DNA from: JBLHZY01 sp050633265
Lineage (GTDB): Bacteria > Pseudomonadota > Alphaproteobacteria > Rhodobacterales > Rhodobacteraceae
NCBI GenBank assembly: GCA_050633265.1
Contig: JBOEGE010000006.1
Span: 1 to 64,000 of the forward strand
Length of the DNA: 64,000 bases
Reading direction: 5' to 3'
Part shown: piece after piece, positions 17,780 through 26,869 of the stretch
Numbering within the stretch: the stretch's first letter is position 1
Layout of the letters: every line of letters begins with the position of its first letter
Notes under the pieces: generated by a model
The model's database searches: none
Seen by the model: the letters and a program-made list of their open reading frames with translations, nothing else
What the model was told of the DNA's origin: nothing
Made by a program: the position numbers and the translations under genes

Positions 17780-18655
17780 ATGGCCAATCTCAAAGACCTT
17801 AAAAATCGGATCTCGACGGTCAAATCGACCCGCAAGATCACGAAAGCCATGCAAATGGTTGCCGCGGCGAAACTTCGCCGCGCGCAAGAAGCTGCAGAAG
17901 CTTCCCGGCCCTACTCCGAGCGCTTCAATGCGGTGCTCGGCGGGCTGGCGGCTTCTGTTGGCACCTCCGACAGCGCGCCTCGGCTTTTGGCCGGGACAGG
18001 CGCAGACCAGGTGCACCTGCTTGTTGTCATGACATCAGAGCGTGGCCTTTGCGGCGGCTTTAACGCCAATATCGCCAAACAAGCGCGCCTTAAGGCAGGC
18101 GAGCTTCTCGCAGCGGGCAAAACGGTAAAGATCATCACTGTGGGCAAAAAAGGCCGCGATGCGCTGCGTCGTGATCTTGGCACACATTTTGTCGCCCATG
18201 TGGATCTGAGCGATGTAAAACGCCTTGGTTATGCCAATGCACAAAGCATCGCGACAGATATTCTGAACCGCTTTGATGCGGATGAATTCGATGTTGCCAC
18301 GATCTTCTATGCGAAGTTCGTCAATGTCGTTACACAGATCCCGACCGCGCAGCAAATCATCCCAGCGGCGTATGCAGCCAGCGAAGAGGCAGGCGCCTCG
18401 ACACTGTATGATTACGAACCCAGCGAAGAAGCCATTCTGGCCGATCTGCTGCCACGCGGGGTTGCGACCCAAATCTTCAGCGCTTTGCTGGAAAATGGTG
18501 CGTCCGAACAGGGCGCACGGATGTCAGCGATGGATAACGCAACGCGCAATGCGGGCGAAATGATCGACAAACTGACCATCCAGTATAACCGCTCGCGTCA
18601 GGCTGCGATCACGAACGAGCTTATCGAAATCATTTCGGGCGCTGAAGCGCTCTAA
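17780..18655 (+). CDS. atpG: F1F0 ATP synthase gamma subunit
   Basis: The 291-residue rotor shaft subunit that couples proton flow to F1 catalysis. The N-terminal helix (LKNRISTVKSTRKITKAMQM) and the C-terminal helix (MDNATRNAGEMIDKLT...YNRSRQ) are both strongly conserved gamma signatures. SERGLCGGFN is the family motif in the central domain. AAGGAG lies 10 bases upstream of the ATG. Third gene of the operon. Confidence 0.98.
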   Translation: MANLKDLKNRISTVKSTRKITKAMQMVAAAKLRRAQEAAEASRPYSERFNAVLGGLAASVGTSDSAPRLLAGTGADQVHLLVVMTSERGLCGGFNANIAKQARLKAGELLAAGKTVKIITVGKKGRDALRRDLGTHFVAHVDLSDVKRLGYANAQSIATDILNRFDADEFDVATIFYAKFVNVVTQIPTAQQIIPAAYAASEEAGASTLYDYEPSEEAILADLLPRGVATQIFSALLENGASEQGARMSAMDNATRNAGEMIDKLTIQYNRSRQAAITNELIEIISGAEAL

Positions 18656-18675
18656 AATTGAACCGGAGAAACGAA

Positions 18676-20100
18676 ATGGCACAAGCAAAAGGCAAAGTCA
18701 CGCAGGTGATTGGCGCCGTTGTGGACGTTCAGTTCGAGGATGCACTTCCCGAAATTCTGAACGCTCTGGAAACGACAAACAACGACAAGCGCCTTGTTCT
18801 TGAGGTTGCTCAGCACCTCGGCGAGAACACCGTGCGCACCATCGCGATGGACGGGACCGAAGGTCTTGTTCGCGGTGCAGACGTAACAGACACAGGCGCG
18901 CCGATCTCGGTTCCTGTGGGCACAGCGACACTGGGCCGTATCCTGAACGTCACAGGCGATCCTGTTGATGAAAAGGGCCCTGTAAACACGAAAACACGCC
19001 GCGCCATTCACGGCGATGCGCCGACCTTCGCAGAACAGTCCACCGAGACTGAAATTCTCGAAACCGGCATCAAGGTTATCGACCTCCTCGCGCCATATAC
19101 CAAAGGCGGGAAAATCGGCCTCTTCGGCGGTGCGGGTGTTGGTAAAACCGTTTTGATCATGGAATTGATCAACAACATCGCGAAAGTGCACTCCGGTGTA
19201 TCCGTTTTCGCGGGCGTTGGTGAGCGGACCCGTGAAGGCAATGACCTTTACCACGAGATGATCGAATCTGGCGTTATCGTTCCTGATAACCTCGAAGAAT
19301 CGAAAATTGCGCTGGTTTACGGCCAAATGAACGAGCCTCCCGGTGCGCGTATGCGTATCGCGCTTTCGGGTCTCACAATCGCTGAGCAGTTCCGCGATGA
19401 TACCGGCTCTGATGTTCTGTTCTTCGTCGACAACATCTTCCGCTTTACCCAAGCCGGCTCCGAGGTTTCGGCGCTTCTTGGCCGTATCCCATCCGCTGTG
19501 GGCTATCAGCCAACACTGGCAACCGATATGGGCGCGATGCAAGAGCGTATCTCCTCGACAAAATCGGGTTCGATTACCTCTGTTCAAGCGGTTTACGTTC
19601 CTGCGGATGACCTTACCGACCCTGCACCAGCGACATCCTTTGCGCACCTTGATGCGACAACGGTTCTCGATCGTGCGATCTCTGAAAAAGGTATCTACCC
19701 TGCTGTTGATCCACTTGGTTCAACCTCGCGTCTGCTTGATCCTTTGATCATCGGCGAAGAGCACTACAAAGTGGCGACAGACGTTCAGCAAATCCTTCAG
19801 CGCTACAAATCGCTGCAAGATATCATTGCTATTCTGGGCATGGACGAGCTTTCCGAAGACGATAAATTGGCTGTGGCCCGCGCGCGTAAAATCGAGCGCT
19901 TCTTGTCACAACCCTTTGATGTTGCGAAAGTATTTACTGGCGCAGACGGCAAGCAGGTTCCACTCGCAGATACAATCCAATCGTTCAAAGCTGTTGTAGC
20001 TGGTGAATATGATCACCTCCCAGAAGGCGCTTTCTACATGGTTGGTGGCATCGACGAAGTGATCGCCAAAGCTGAGAAAATGTCAGCCGACGCGGCCTAA
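18676..20100 (+). CDS. atpD: F1F0 ATP synthase beta subunit
   Basis: The 474-residue catalytic subunit. Walker A GGAGVGKT lies near residue 150, GERTREGNDLY follows with the catalytic glutamate, and PSAVGYQPTLATDMG is the beta signature. ATG 18676 (MAQAKGKVTQVIG) is preceded by CCGGAGAAACGAA; the frame opens at a TTG at 18658, which would place start codons on top of the ribosome site. It begins 20 bases after atpG. Confidence 0.98.
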   Translation: MAQAKGKVTQVIGAVVDVQFEDALPEILNALETTNNDKRLVLEVAQHLGENTVRTIAMDGTEGLVRGADVTDTGAPISVPVGTATLGRILNVTGDPVDEKGPVNTKTRRAIHGDAPTFAEQSTETEILETGIKVIDLLAPYTKGGKIGLFGGAGVGKTVLIMELINNIAKVHSGVSVFAGVGERTREGNDLYHEMIESGVIVPDNLEESKIALVYGQMNEPPGARMRIALSGLTIAEQFRDDTGSDVLFFVDNIFRFTQAGSEVSALLGRIPSAVGYQPTLATDMGAMQERISSTKSGSITSVQAVYVPADDLTDPAPATSFAHLDATTVLDRAISEKGIYPAVDPLGSTSRLLDPLIIGEEHYKVATDVQQILQRYKSLQDIIAILGMDELSEDDKLAVARARKIERFLSQPFDVAKVFTGADGKQVPLADTIQSFKAVVAGEYDHLPEGAFYMVGGIDEVIAKAEKMSADAA

Positions 20101-20124
20101 GCCAGAACTTTAAGGAGGCCCAAC

Positions 20125-20544
20125 ATGGCCGATACGATCCAGTTCGATCTCGTCTCGCCCGAGCGCAAGCTTGCCTCTGCGCAAGCGCGCGAAGTGCAGA
20201 TTCCGGGCGCCGAAGGCGATCTAACAGCAATGGCAGATCACGCGCCATTGATCACAACACTGCGCCCCGGCGTTTTGAAAGTGATCACGGATGCGGGCAC
20301 GGACGAATACGTTGTAACGGGCGGGTTCGCGGAGATCTCCTCAGCCGGGGTTTCGATCCTGGCCGAGCGGGCCCTGCCGCGCAATGAAGTCAATCAAGCG
20401 ATCCTTGATGAGTTGGTCGCCGCAGCACACAGCGCCCATAAAGAAGCGCATCCAGACGTGGCAGATACCGCGGCCAAGCTTCTCGCTGATATGGTTGCTG
20501 TGGGTGGTCACATCGGGCTTGAAGCCAATACGCCTTCTGCGTGA
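20125..20544 (+). CDS. atpC: F1F0 ATP synthase epsilon subunit
   Basis: The 139-residue epsilon subunit, part of the rotor and regulator of ATPase activity. The N-terminal beta-sandwich is clear: FDLVSPERKL, VQIPGAEGDLTAMADHAPLITTL-like text, and YVVTGGFAEI. The C-terminal helical part is short and Ala-rich. AAGGAGG lies 8 bases upstream. It is the last gene of the F1 operon and is followed by an intrinsic terminator. Confidence 0.97.
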   Translation: MADTIQFDLVSPERKLASAQAREVQIPGAEGDLTAMADHAPLITTLRPGVLKVITDAGTDEYVVTGGFAEISSAGVSILAERALPRNEVNQAILDELVAAAHSAHKEAHPDVADTAAKLLADMVAVGGHIGLEANTPSA

Positions 20545-20565
20545 TCCGAACAAAATCAAAAAATG

Positions 20566-20593
20566 GGGGCTCCGGGAAACTGGGGCCCCTTTT
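20566..20593 (+). terminator. intrinsic terminator of the atp operon
   Basis: GGGGCTCC (20566-20573) and GGGGCCCC (20582-20589) pair over 8 bp with one wobble around loop GGGAAACT, followed by four T. It lies 22 bases after the atpC stop. Confidence 0.85.
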
Positions 20594-20653
20594 CTTATGC
20601 GACTCTATAGTGCATCCTAAGGACCGGCAGACCACCGGAGCTTGTATCGACCA

Positions 20654-21004
20654 ATGAAAAGACTACGCAGCCATCTTATTGGCGTCGATCAAGGCTCAAT
20701 TCTGCTGTTTTCCGATTATCAGGATGGCGGCGCTATGTGGACCGGCACAGGCCCGCGCGAGCTGCGCCAGGTCGTTGAATTCTCAGAACCTTTCAGCTCT
20801 ACGCCGACAGTGCAGGTCAGCATGACGATGTGGGATATGGATCAAAAGACCAATCAACGCGCCGATATTACCGCCGAAATGATCAATCCAGAGGGGTTTC
20901 TCATCGTGTTTCGTACATGGGGCGATACCCGCGTTGCGCGCGTGCGCACGGATTGGATTGCCTTTGGTGAGCTCAAAGATGAAGAGCAGTGGGATCTCTA
21001 CTAA
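20654..21004 (+). CDS. H-type lectin domain protein
   Basis: A 116-residue protein that is nearly all one H-type lectin (discoidin I/HPA-like) domain. It has the conserved pattern of strands: RELRQVVEFSEPFSSTPTV, VSMTMWDMD, then ADITAEMINPEGFLIVFRTWGDTRVARVRTDW in outline. There is no signal peptide, so a cytoplasmic or non-classically exported protein is expected. The family binds GalNAc-type sugars in animals and amoebae; a bacterial role is not established. ATG 20654 is favoured over TTG 20642. It follows the atp terminator and converges on prs. Confidence 0.75.
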   Translation: MKRLRSHLIGVDQGSILLFSDYQDGGAMWTGTGPRELRQVVEFSEPFSSTPTVQVSMTMWDMDQKTNQRADITAEMINPEGFLIVFRTWGDTRVARVRTDWIAFGELKDEEQWDLY

Positions 21005-21091
21005 CGCCAGAACGCGCCGCCAGTCGCCAGTAAGCTGCCCTGCCGCCGCTCGATAGCGCCGCGAGGCTCCCAAAGGCGATCTCAGCGCGCC

Positions 21092-22111
21092 TTAGCTCGG
21101 CGCGTACATGCCTTCATAGATCGGCTGCAATGTGCGGGTATCAAACAGCGATGAAACGCTGGTGCCGTTCCAGATATTCAGCATCGCTTGGGCAAACATC
21201 GGCGCCGTAGGCACAATGCGAATGTTCGGGCAGGCTTTTACCGCATCCGTGGCTTCAATCGAATCTGTAATCACCAAGGATTTCATCACCGAATTGGTCA
21301 CTCGTTCAACGGCTGGCCCCGACAGAACGCCATGCGTGATATAGGAATGTACTTCGCTCGCGCCCGCTTCCATCAAAACCTCGGCCGCCTTACAAAGCGT
21401 TCCGGCCGTGTCGCAAATATCATCGACGATAATGCATTTCTTGCCGGTCACATTCCCGATCACGATCATCTCGGCAATTTCGCCGGCTTTCTCGCGCCGC
21501 TTATCAACAATCGCAAGCGGTGCATTGATCCGCTTGGCCAATTCGCGCGCCCGCGCCACGCCGCCAACATCGGGCGAGATGATCATAATATCATCCATTT
21601 GGCCCTTGAAATGGTGCTCAATATCAAGTGCGAACACAGGGGAGGCATAAAGGTTGTCTACCGGAATATCGAAAAAGCCCTGAATCTGCGTTGCGTGCAA
21701 ATCCATCGTCAGCACCCGCTCAATGCCCGCCTCAACCATCATATTGGCCACCAGCTTGGCGGTAATGGGCGTGCGCGCCTTGGTGCGGCGATCTTGGCGG
21801 GCGTAGCCGAAATAGGGGATCACAGCTGTGATACGGGCCGCAGACGAGCGGCGCAACGCATCAGAGATAATCAACAGCTCCATCAGATTATCATTGGCCG
21901 GGTTCGATGTGGGCTGAATGATAAACATATCCTCGCCGCGCACATTTTCAAAAACCTCAACGAAAATCTCTTGGTCGTTAAAGCGTTCGACCCGCGCATC
22001 CACCAGATTAACCGACATGCCGCGGTGCATCGACATGCGGCGCGATATTGCCTCTGCCAAGGGCCGATTGGCATTCCCGGAGATCAGTTTGGGTTCGGTG
22101 ATATGGCGCAT
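21092..22111 (-). CDS. prs: ribose-phosphate pyrophosphokinase
   Basis: The 339-residue enzyme making PRPP from ribose 5-phosphate and ATP, for nucleotide, His, Trp and NAD synthesis. FNDQEIFVEV and IPYFGYARQDRR are conserved N-terminal segments. MDLHATQIQGFFDIPVDN is the PRPP synthase signature, and CIIVDDICDTAGTL is the PRPP-binding loop. ATG 22111 (MRHITEPKLISGNAN) has a GGA upstream; the longer frame to 22144 has no support. Divergent from the isomerase gene 95 bases away. Confidence 0.97.
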   Translation of the reverse strand: MRHITEPKLISGNANRPLAEAISRRMSMHRGMSVNLVDARVERFNDQEIFVEVFENVRGEDMFIIQPTSNPANDNLMELLIISDALRRSSAARITAVIPYFGYARQDRRTKARTPITAKLVANMMVEAGIERVLTMDLHATQIQGFFDIPVDNLYASPVFALDIEHHFKGQMDDIMIISPDVGGVARARELAKRINAPLAIVDKRREKAGEIAEMIVIGNVTGKKCIIVDDICDTAGTLCKAAEVLMEAGASEVHSYITHGVLSGPAVERVTNSVMKSLVITDSIEATDAVKACPNIRIVPTAPMFAQAMLNIWNGTSVSSLFDTRTLQPIYEGMYAPS

Positions 22112-22206
22112 GGCAGCAGTCCTTGCTTGTCGGATTCGGAGCATTGCGCAGGACTTATCACCCCGCTACGCTCCGCACAAACCTAGACCGCGCAGGAGGC
22201 TTTCAA

Positions 22207-22806
22207 ATGCCCAATATTGACTACTTTTTTGCAACGATCTCGCCCTATGCCTATCTCGCGGGCACGCGGCTTGAAGAAATCGCGGCGCGGCACGGCCATA
22301 GCATCACCTATAAACCTGTCGATCTGATCGCGCTTTTTCCCGTAACTGGCGGAACACCTGTGCCCGATCGCCATATCTCACGCCTTGAATATCGCGCCCA
22401 AGAACTGCGCCGCCAATCTGCCAAAACCGGCCATGTGCTAAACCTCAAACCGGCCCATTTCCCAACCAATCCCGCGCCCGCGGCCTATGCGATTATCGCG
22501 GCCCAAAATGCAGGCGGCGGCGATCTTGGCGGGCTGGTCCATAGTTTCATGCGCGCCTGCTGGGCCGAAGAACGCGATGTCGCTCAAGACGATGTGATCC
22601 GCGCGCTGCTAGAGGCGGCCGGTTTTGATCCCAAACTCGCCGATAGCGGCATGCTCAGCGGCGCGGACACCTATGCGCGCAACTTTGAAGAGGCCAAGCG
22701 GCGCGGCGTCTTTGGCTCGCCTTTCTATATCACTGAAACCGACGAGCGCTTCTGGGGCCAGGATCGCCTTGAGGATCTGGACGCACATCTTAGCGGCAAG
22801 CTCTAG
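22207..22806 (+). CDS. 2-hydroxychromene-2-carboxylate isomerase (DsbA-like fold)
   Basis: A 199-residue thioredoxin/DsbA-fold protein of the kappa glutathione-transferase group. YFFATISPYAYLA provides the active-site Ser in place of the DsbA cysteines. VFGSPFYI near the C-terminus is the cis-proline segment, and FWGQDRLEDLD is the classical ending. The family isomerises aromatic breakdown products using glutathione, but many members have unknown substrates and no aromatic-degradation genes lie nearby. GGAGG lies 6 bases before ATG 22207. Confidence 0.87.
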   Translation: MPNIDYFFATISPYAYLAGTRLEEIAARHGHSITYKPVDLIALFPVTGGTPVPDRHISRLEYRAQELRRQSAKTGHVLNLKPAHFPTNPAPAAYAIIAAQNAGGGDLGGLVHSFMRACWAEERDVAQDDVIRALLEAAGFDPKLADSGMLSGADTYARNFEEAKRRGVFGSPFYITETDERFWGQDRLEDLDAHLSGKL

Positions 22807-22828
22807 GGCAGGGGGCGCGGGGCTGCGC

Positions 22829-23296
22829 CTACTCCCCGAGCGGCTCTTCAATTATGTGCTCTTCCCACTCATCCTCAAGCAGCTCAAATTCCGGCACGGT
22901 CATCCCCTGAACCGATACCCCAGCCGCATGAACGCTATCCGGATCGCCCGAAATAAGCGGATGCCAATGGGGCAGGGGCTTGCCCTCATAAACAAGCCGA
23001 TACGCGCAGGTTTGCGGCATCCAGTACGCGTGATCGGCAATCGTTCCGGGGCTTAGAACGATGCATTCAGGCACGATCTGGCGGCGAATATCATATTGCG
23101 AACAGCGGCAGCTTTGATCATCCAAAAGCTTGCAGGCAACCCGCGTCAGCGCAACCTCGCCCGTATCGGGATCCTCAAGCTTATTGAGGCAGCACTTCCC
23201 GCAGCCATCGCAAAGCGCTTCCCATTCCGCAGAATTCATCTGCCCCATGGTCTGTTTTTCCCAAAAACGTGGGCGAAGGGGCGGGGCTTTAGACAT
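22829..23296 (-). CDS. YcgN family cysteine-cluster protein (UPF0260)
   Basis: A 155-residue cytoplasmic protein with the Zn/Fe-S cysteine pattern CDGCGKCCLNKLED followed by CKLLDDQSCRCSQYDIRR and VPECIVLSP. The ending CAYRLVYEGKPLPHWHPL is characteristic of this family, whose biochemical role is unknown. ATG 23296 overlaps the end of ribF by 8 bases, so it is probably translated from the ribF transcript. Confidence 0.87.
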   Translation of the reverse strand: MSKAPPLRPRFWEKQTMGQMNSAEWEALCDGCGKCCLNKLEDPDTGEVALTRVACKLLDDQSCRCSQYDIRRQIVPECIVLSPGTIADHAYWMPQTCAYRLVYEGKPLPHWHPLISGDPDSVHAAGVSVQGMTVPEFELLEDEWEEHIIEEPLGE

Positions 23297-24206
23297 CCGC
23301 AAGAATAACGCGCGCTTGGGCGCAATCGGCATCCATCTGGGCGATCAAGGCCTCAAGCCCATCAAATTTCTCTTCGCCGCGCAGATATTCGACCAAAGCC
23401 ACAGAAAGATGCGCGCCGTAAAGATCACCATCAAAATCAAAGAGATAGCTCTCAAGGTTGGGGGTGTTCTCGCCAAACATCGGGCGCACACCAATCGATC
23501 CCGCACCATTATAAGAGCCCTTATGCGGCCCGCTCAAAACATCGACTTTCACCGCATAAATGCCAAAGCGCGGCGGGTGCAGATCGGTGATCGACATATT
23601 GGCGGTTGGAAAGCCAAGCTCGCGCCCGCGCTTTTCGCCGTGGATCACTTCGCCCTCTATGCGGTGCCAATGGCCCAGCATCGCAGCCGCTTCGCGCGGA
23701 TCGCCCGCAGCCAGAGCATTGCGAATATTGGTCGATGAAATCTCGCGGCTGTCGGTCTCAACCAGCTCTGCGATGGTGACGCCAAAACCAAACTCTGCGC
23801 CAAAATCGCGCAGCATTTCTGCATTGCCCGCGCGCTTCTTGCCAAAGAAGAAATCCGCACCCACAACAACATGCGAAAGCCCCAAACCCTTGGCCAAAAC
23901 ATCATGGGCAAATTCGCGCGGGCTCAGCCCGGCAAGCGCGCCATCAAAGCCAAGCTCATAAAGGTATTCCACGCCAAGCTTTTCCAACCGATTGCGCTTG
24001 GCCTCGGCGTTCATCAGCCGAAAAGGCGGGGCATCGGGGGCGAAAAACTGGCGGGGGTGGGGCTCAAAGGTAACGACTCCAAGCGGGCCATGCGCGCGCG
24101 CCAAATCAAGAACCGCTTGATGGCCCAAATGCACCCCATCGAAATTGCCGATGGCCGCACTTGCCCCATGCGTTTCAAGCCCTTGCCATGATTGGAATAT
24201 CTGCAT
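23289..24206 (-). CDS. ribF: bifunctional riboflavin kinase / FAD synthetase
   Basis: A 305-residue enzyme converting riboflavin to FMN, then FAD. The N-terminal adenylyltransferase domain has GNFDGVHLGH (nucleotide-binding HxGH-type motif) and VVGADFFFGKKRAG. The C-terminal riboflavin kinase domain has GRELGFPTANM and GVYAV-like FGIYAVKV, with ESYLFDFDGDLYG. Full length for the family. Upstream lies a MaoC-like gene on the same strand; downstream the YcgN gene overlaps it. Confidence 0.96.
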   Translation of the reverse strand: MQIFQSWQGLETHGASAAIGNFDGVHLGHQAVLDLARAHGPLGVVTFEPHPRQFFAPDAPPFRLMNAEAKRNRLEKLGVEYLYELGFDGALAGLSPREFAHDVLAKGLGLSHVVVGADFFFGKKRAGNAEMLRDFGAEFGFGVTIAELVETDSREISSTNIRNALAAGDPREAAAMLGHWHRIEGEVIHGEKRGRELGFPTANMSITDLHPPRFGIYAVKVDVLSGPHKGSYNGAGSIGVRPMFGENTPNLESYLFDFDGDLYGAHLSVALVEYLRGEEKFDGLEALIAQMDADCAQARVILADV

Positions 24207-24237
24207 TCGTCCCCCGCGAGGGACGGCCCCGCATCAA

Positions 24238-24681
24238 TCAGTCAAACTTGCGACTTGGCGCCATAACAAGCGCCTCGCCTTTCAGCACAACCGTATCGCC
24301 CACAGAGCAGTGACAATCAAGAGTAACGCGGCGCTTTGCGTGATCAATCGCGGCAACAAGCACCTCGGCATAAACCATATCACCCGGGCGCACAGGCGCG
24401 AGAAACTTGAGCGTTTGGCCCATATAAACCGTGCCGTGGCCCGGCAATTGCTCGCCGATCACCGCCGAAATCAAGCCCGCAGTGAGCATCCCATGCGCGA
24501 TACGGCCTTCAAAGATCGTGTCTTGCGCATAGGCTTCATCCAGATGCACAGGATTGCGATCGGTCGAAACTTGGGCAAACATTTCAATATCTTCATCCGT
24601 AATCAGCTTGCGCAGATGGCGCTTCATGCCGATTTCGATGTCTTCGATACAGATTGTCCCACGGGGCAAATTATCAAGCAT
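24238..24681 (-). CDS. MaoC-like hot-dog dehydratase
   Basis: A 147-residue hot-dog-fold protein similar to (R)-specific enoyl-CoA hydratases. The hydratase-2 motif is present: FAQVSTDRNPVHLDEAYA contains the catalytic Asp and His, followed by GRIAHGMLTAGLIS. Length fits single-domain MaoC proteins. I start at ATG 24681 because AGGA lies 8 bases upstream; ATG 24702 would add seven residues with no ribosome site. It ends 31 bases before the ribF start codon, so the genes may be co-transcribed. Confidence 0.85.
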   Translation of the reverse strand: MLDNLPRGTICIEDIEIGMKRHLRKLITDEDIEMFAQVSTDRNPVHLDEAYAQDTIFEGRIAHGMLTAGLISAVIGEQLPGHGTVYMGQTLKFLAPVRPGDMVYAEVLVAAIDHAKRRVTLDCHCSVGDTVVLKGEALVMAPSRKFD

Positions 24682-24812
24682 ATGATCCGAATCCTGTGTC
24701 ATGTTGCGGTGCAGCATAGCGCGCGCGCCGCCGCGTGGCAAACCCAAAGCGCAACAAAAGAACTCTGCGAAAGATTTGTGCGCAATCTTGTTGCTTGCCC
24801 GATTTTTGAGCG

Positions 24813-25688
24813 TCAGCGCAGGAAAGAGATCGCTGCAGTTGGGCTAAGCTGCTGATTTTCAAGCCAATCACTAAGCATGCGCGCATCAGGATTGGCCGGA
24901 TCATCGCCAAATTCCGCCGCTGCAAGCCCGCCAGTGATAAACAGCGTGTCCAATCCTTCGCCGATCCCGCCCAGAACATCCGTGTGAATGCCATCGCCAA
25001 TGCAAAGGATCCCATCATCCGGCACCCTGTCCAAAACGGCCAAACGGCGGCGCGCCAGATCATAGATCGGCGGGTGTGGCTTGCCGAAATAAAGGCTCTC
25101 GCCGCCCATTTCAGTATAGAGCGCGGCCAATGCGCCGGCGCAAAATTCGCGCTGCTCACCGCGATCCACGATGATATCAGGATTGGCGCAGAGCAGCTTT
25201 AGCCCGCGCGCCTTGGCGGCCAGAAAATCCGCGCGGTTCACGGATGGATCCGCAAGGCTATCAAACGGGCCAGTGCAAACGATCCCCTCAGCCTCAGACA
25301 GCGCAACGCGGCTGATATTTGCCGGGCTGTCGAGCAATTTGAGCGGCTCGAAAAACGCGCCCTCATCCGCTGTGCCGATATGATAGACCTTCTCGCCAAC
25401 GATCCCTTCAAACATCGCCGCGCGCGCAGAATCGCCCGAGGTCGCGATATCATCCCAAGCGCCATCGGGCACACCAAACCCTTTGATCTGCTCGGCCACT
25501 TGGGCGCGCGGGCGGGGCGAATTGGTGACCAAGATCACCTTGCCGCCTGTGGTTTTGCGGTAGTTTTCAAGGGCGGCGCAGGCCTCTGGATAGGCCGTAA
25601 CGCCGTTATGAACACAACCCCAAAGATCGACAAAAAGCGCGTCATATCTGTCGGAAATTTCACTAAGCGTGCGAATGAGCTGTGTCAT
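24813..25688 (-). CDS. HAD-superfamily class IIA phosphatase
   Basis: A 291-residue NagD-type HAD hydrolase. Motif I is FVDLWGCVHNG, slightly altered from DxDG: the second acid is replaced, since the sequence reads D-L-W-G. LVTNSPRPRAQV is motif II with Thr/Ser, Lys follows in YFGKPHPPIYDLA, and CIGDGIHTDVLGG is motif IV with GD(G)xxTD. This matches a proteobacterial subfamily of unknown substrate (TIGR01459-like) in which the DLWG form is usual. It starts 37 bases after the pyrophosphatase gene on the same strand. Confidence 0.85.
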   Translation of the reverse strand: MTQLIRTLSEISDRYDALFVDLWGCVHNGVTAYPEACAALENYRKTTGGKVILVTNSPRPRAQVAEQIKGFGVPDGAWDDIATSGDSARAAMFEGIVGEKVYHIGTADEGAFFEPLKLLDSPANISRVALSEAEGIVCTGPFDSLADPSVNRADFLAAKARGLKLLCANPDIIVDRGEQREFCAGALAALYTEMGGESLYFGKPHPPIYDLARRRLAVLDRVPDDGILCIGDGIHTDVLGGIGEGLDTLFITGGLAAAEFGDDPANPDARMLSDWLENQQLSPTAAISFLR

Positions 25689-25725
25689 GCGTCTCTCTCC
25701 GGCAGATAGGTTTTTGGGGTGTCGA

Positions 25726-26646
25726 TTACAGCTTAAGCGCTGGAATGATTTGCTTTTTACGGCTCATCACGCCGGGCAAAACAACCTTGTCGCCCGAGAC
25801 AGAAACGCCAAAGCTTTTCTCGGCCAGCGATTTCACCAGATCGTTTGGCACAAACAAAGTTGCTTCCTCATTGAGGATGTCAATGATGAACAAAAGCACC
25901 TGATCAACACCGTCTTCCTTTGCAACGGTTTCCATCGAGGCCATGATCGAGGCTTGGCGATCGAGGATGATTTTCGGCGCGGTTGTCTCAAGCACAGAGA
26001 CGCGGAACTTTGTGCCCTCAACCGGGTATTCTTTCGAATCCATGCGCAAAAGCTCAGCATCGGAAAAGGCCGACACATCGGATTTCGCTTCAAACAGCTC
26101 GGCAGCATAGGCCGAGATATCAACGCCCAGATCAGTGGCCAGATCTTCGGCCAGTTTGCGATCTTGCGGGGTCGTTGTGGGCGAGCGGAACTCAAGCGTA
26201 TCGGACAGAATGCATGAGAGCATCGCGCCTTTGATATTTTCGGGCATCTTGGCGGCGTTTTCGCCCATCAGATTGTGCATGATCGTCGCGGTACAGGCCA
26301 AAGGCTTGATCGTGATATCAATCGGGCCGCTTGTTTCAAGGCCGCCTGTCAGCTTGTGGTGATCAATGATTTGAATGATGTCGGCGCTGTTGATTGAGGC
26401 GGGCAGCTCGGCGGGATTGTTTGTATCAACAATCACAACTTTATCGCCCGCGGCCACATCCGCGATAATCTCAGGCTGCTCAAAACCCCAACGTTTCAAA
26501 ACAAAAGCGGCCTCGGTGTTGGGTTCGCCCAAAAGCTTGGCAACGGCGGGTGTGCCGCGCACCTCGGAAAGATACCACGCCCAGATCAGCGGCGAGCCGG
26601 TGCTATCAGTGTCGGGGGATTTGTGGCCGAAAACTTGGATTGTCAT
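25726..26646 (-). CDS. ppaC: manganese-dependent inorganic pyrophosphatase (family II)
   Basis: A 306-residue DHH-family phosphatase that hydrolyses pyrophosphate and drives biosynthetic reactions. The metal ligands are visible: GHKSPDTDS with His8, Asp12 and Asp14, VIVDTNN, and the DHH motif in IQIIDHHKLTGG. The C-terminal DHHA2 domain contains the SRKKQ substrate loop close to the end. ATG 26646 is chosen; the frame extends upstream without family sequence. Family II enzymes are best known from Firmicutes and are less usual in Alphaproteobacteria. Confidence 0.93.
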   Translation of the reverse strand: MTIQVFGHKSPDTDSTGSPLIWAWYLSEVRGTPAVAKLLGEPNTEAAFVLKRWGFEQPEIIADVAAGDKVVIVDTNNPAELPASINSADIIQIIDHHKLTGGLETSGPIDITIKPLACTATIMHNLMGENAAKMPENIKGAMLSCILSDTLEFRSPTTTPQDRKLAEDLATDLGVDISAYAAELFEAKSDVSAFSDAELLRMDSKEYPVEGTKFRVSVLETTAPKIILDRQASIMASMETVAKEDGVDQVLLFIIDILNEEATLFVPNDLVKSLAEKSFGVSVSGDKVVLPGVMSRKKQIIPALKL

Positions 26647-26833
26647 GTGATTGGGTCCGATATTTGGGTCAATTTTGCGGCTCTTATAGGTAGGTTTTGC
26701 AGGGGTGTCACCCTTTGCCAAACGGCAGGCGGGTGCTTGCGGCGCTGTGGCGCAGAATGGCCGATTTTGGCGCGTGAATTCGCTATAGGGTCAAACTGTT
26801 CTTAAAGGATGCAGATTTGTGCATCGCGAGTGG

Positions 26834-26862
26834 TTGACTCATCCCTCACACCCTCCTATTTC
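26834..26862 (+). promoter_or_regulatory. sigma-70 promoter of groESL
   Basis: TTGACT (26834-26839), a 17-base spacer, then TATTTC (26857-26862). A transcript would begin near 26869-26871, at the left arm of the CIRCE element, so repressor binding there would block initiation. Confidence 0.65.
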
Positions 26863-26869
26863 CGTTTCG

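Noticed and set aside
18652..19647. 331-residue minus-strand frame within atpD
   Set aside because: Same artefact opposite the ATP synthase beta gene.
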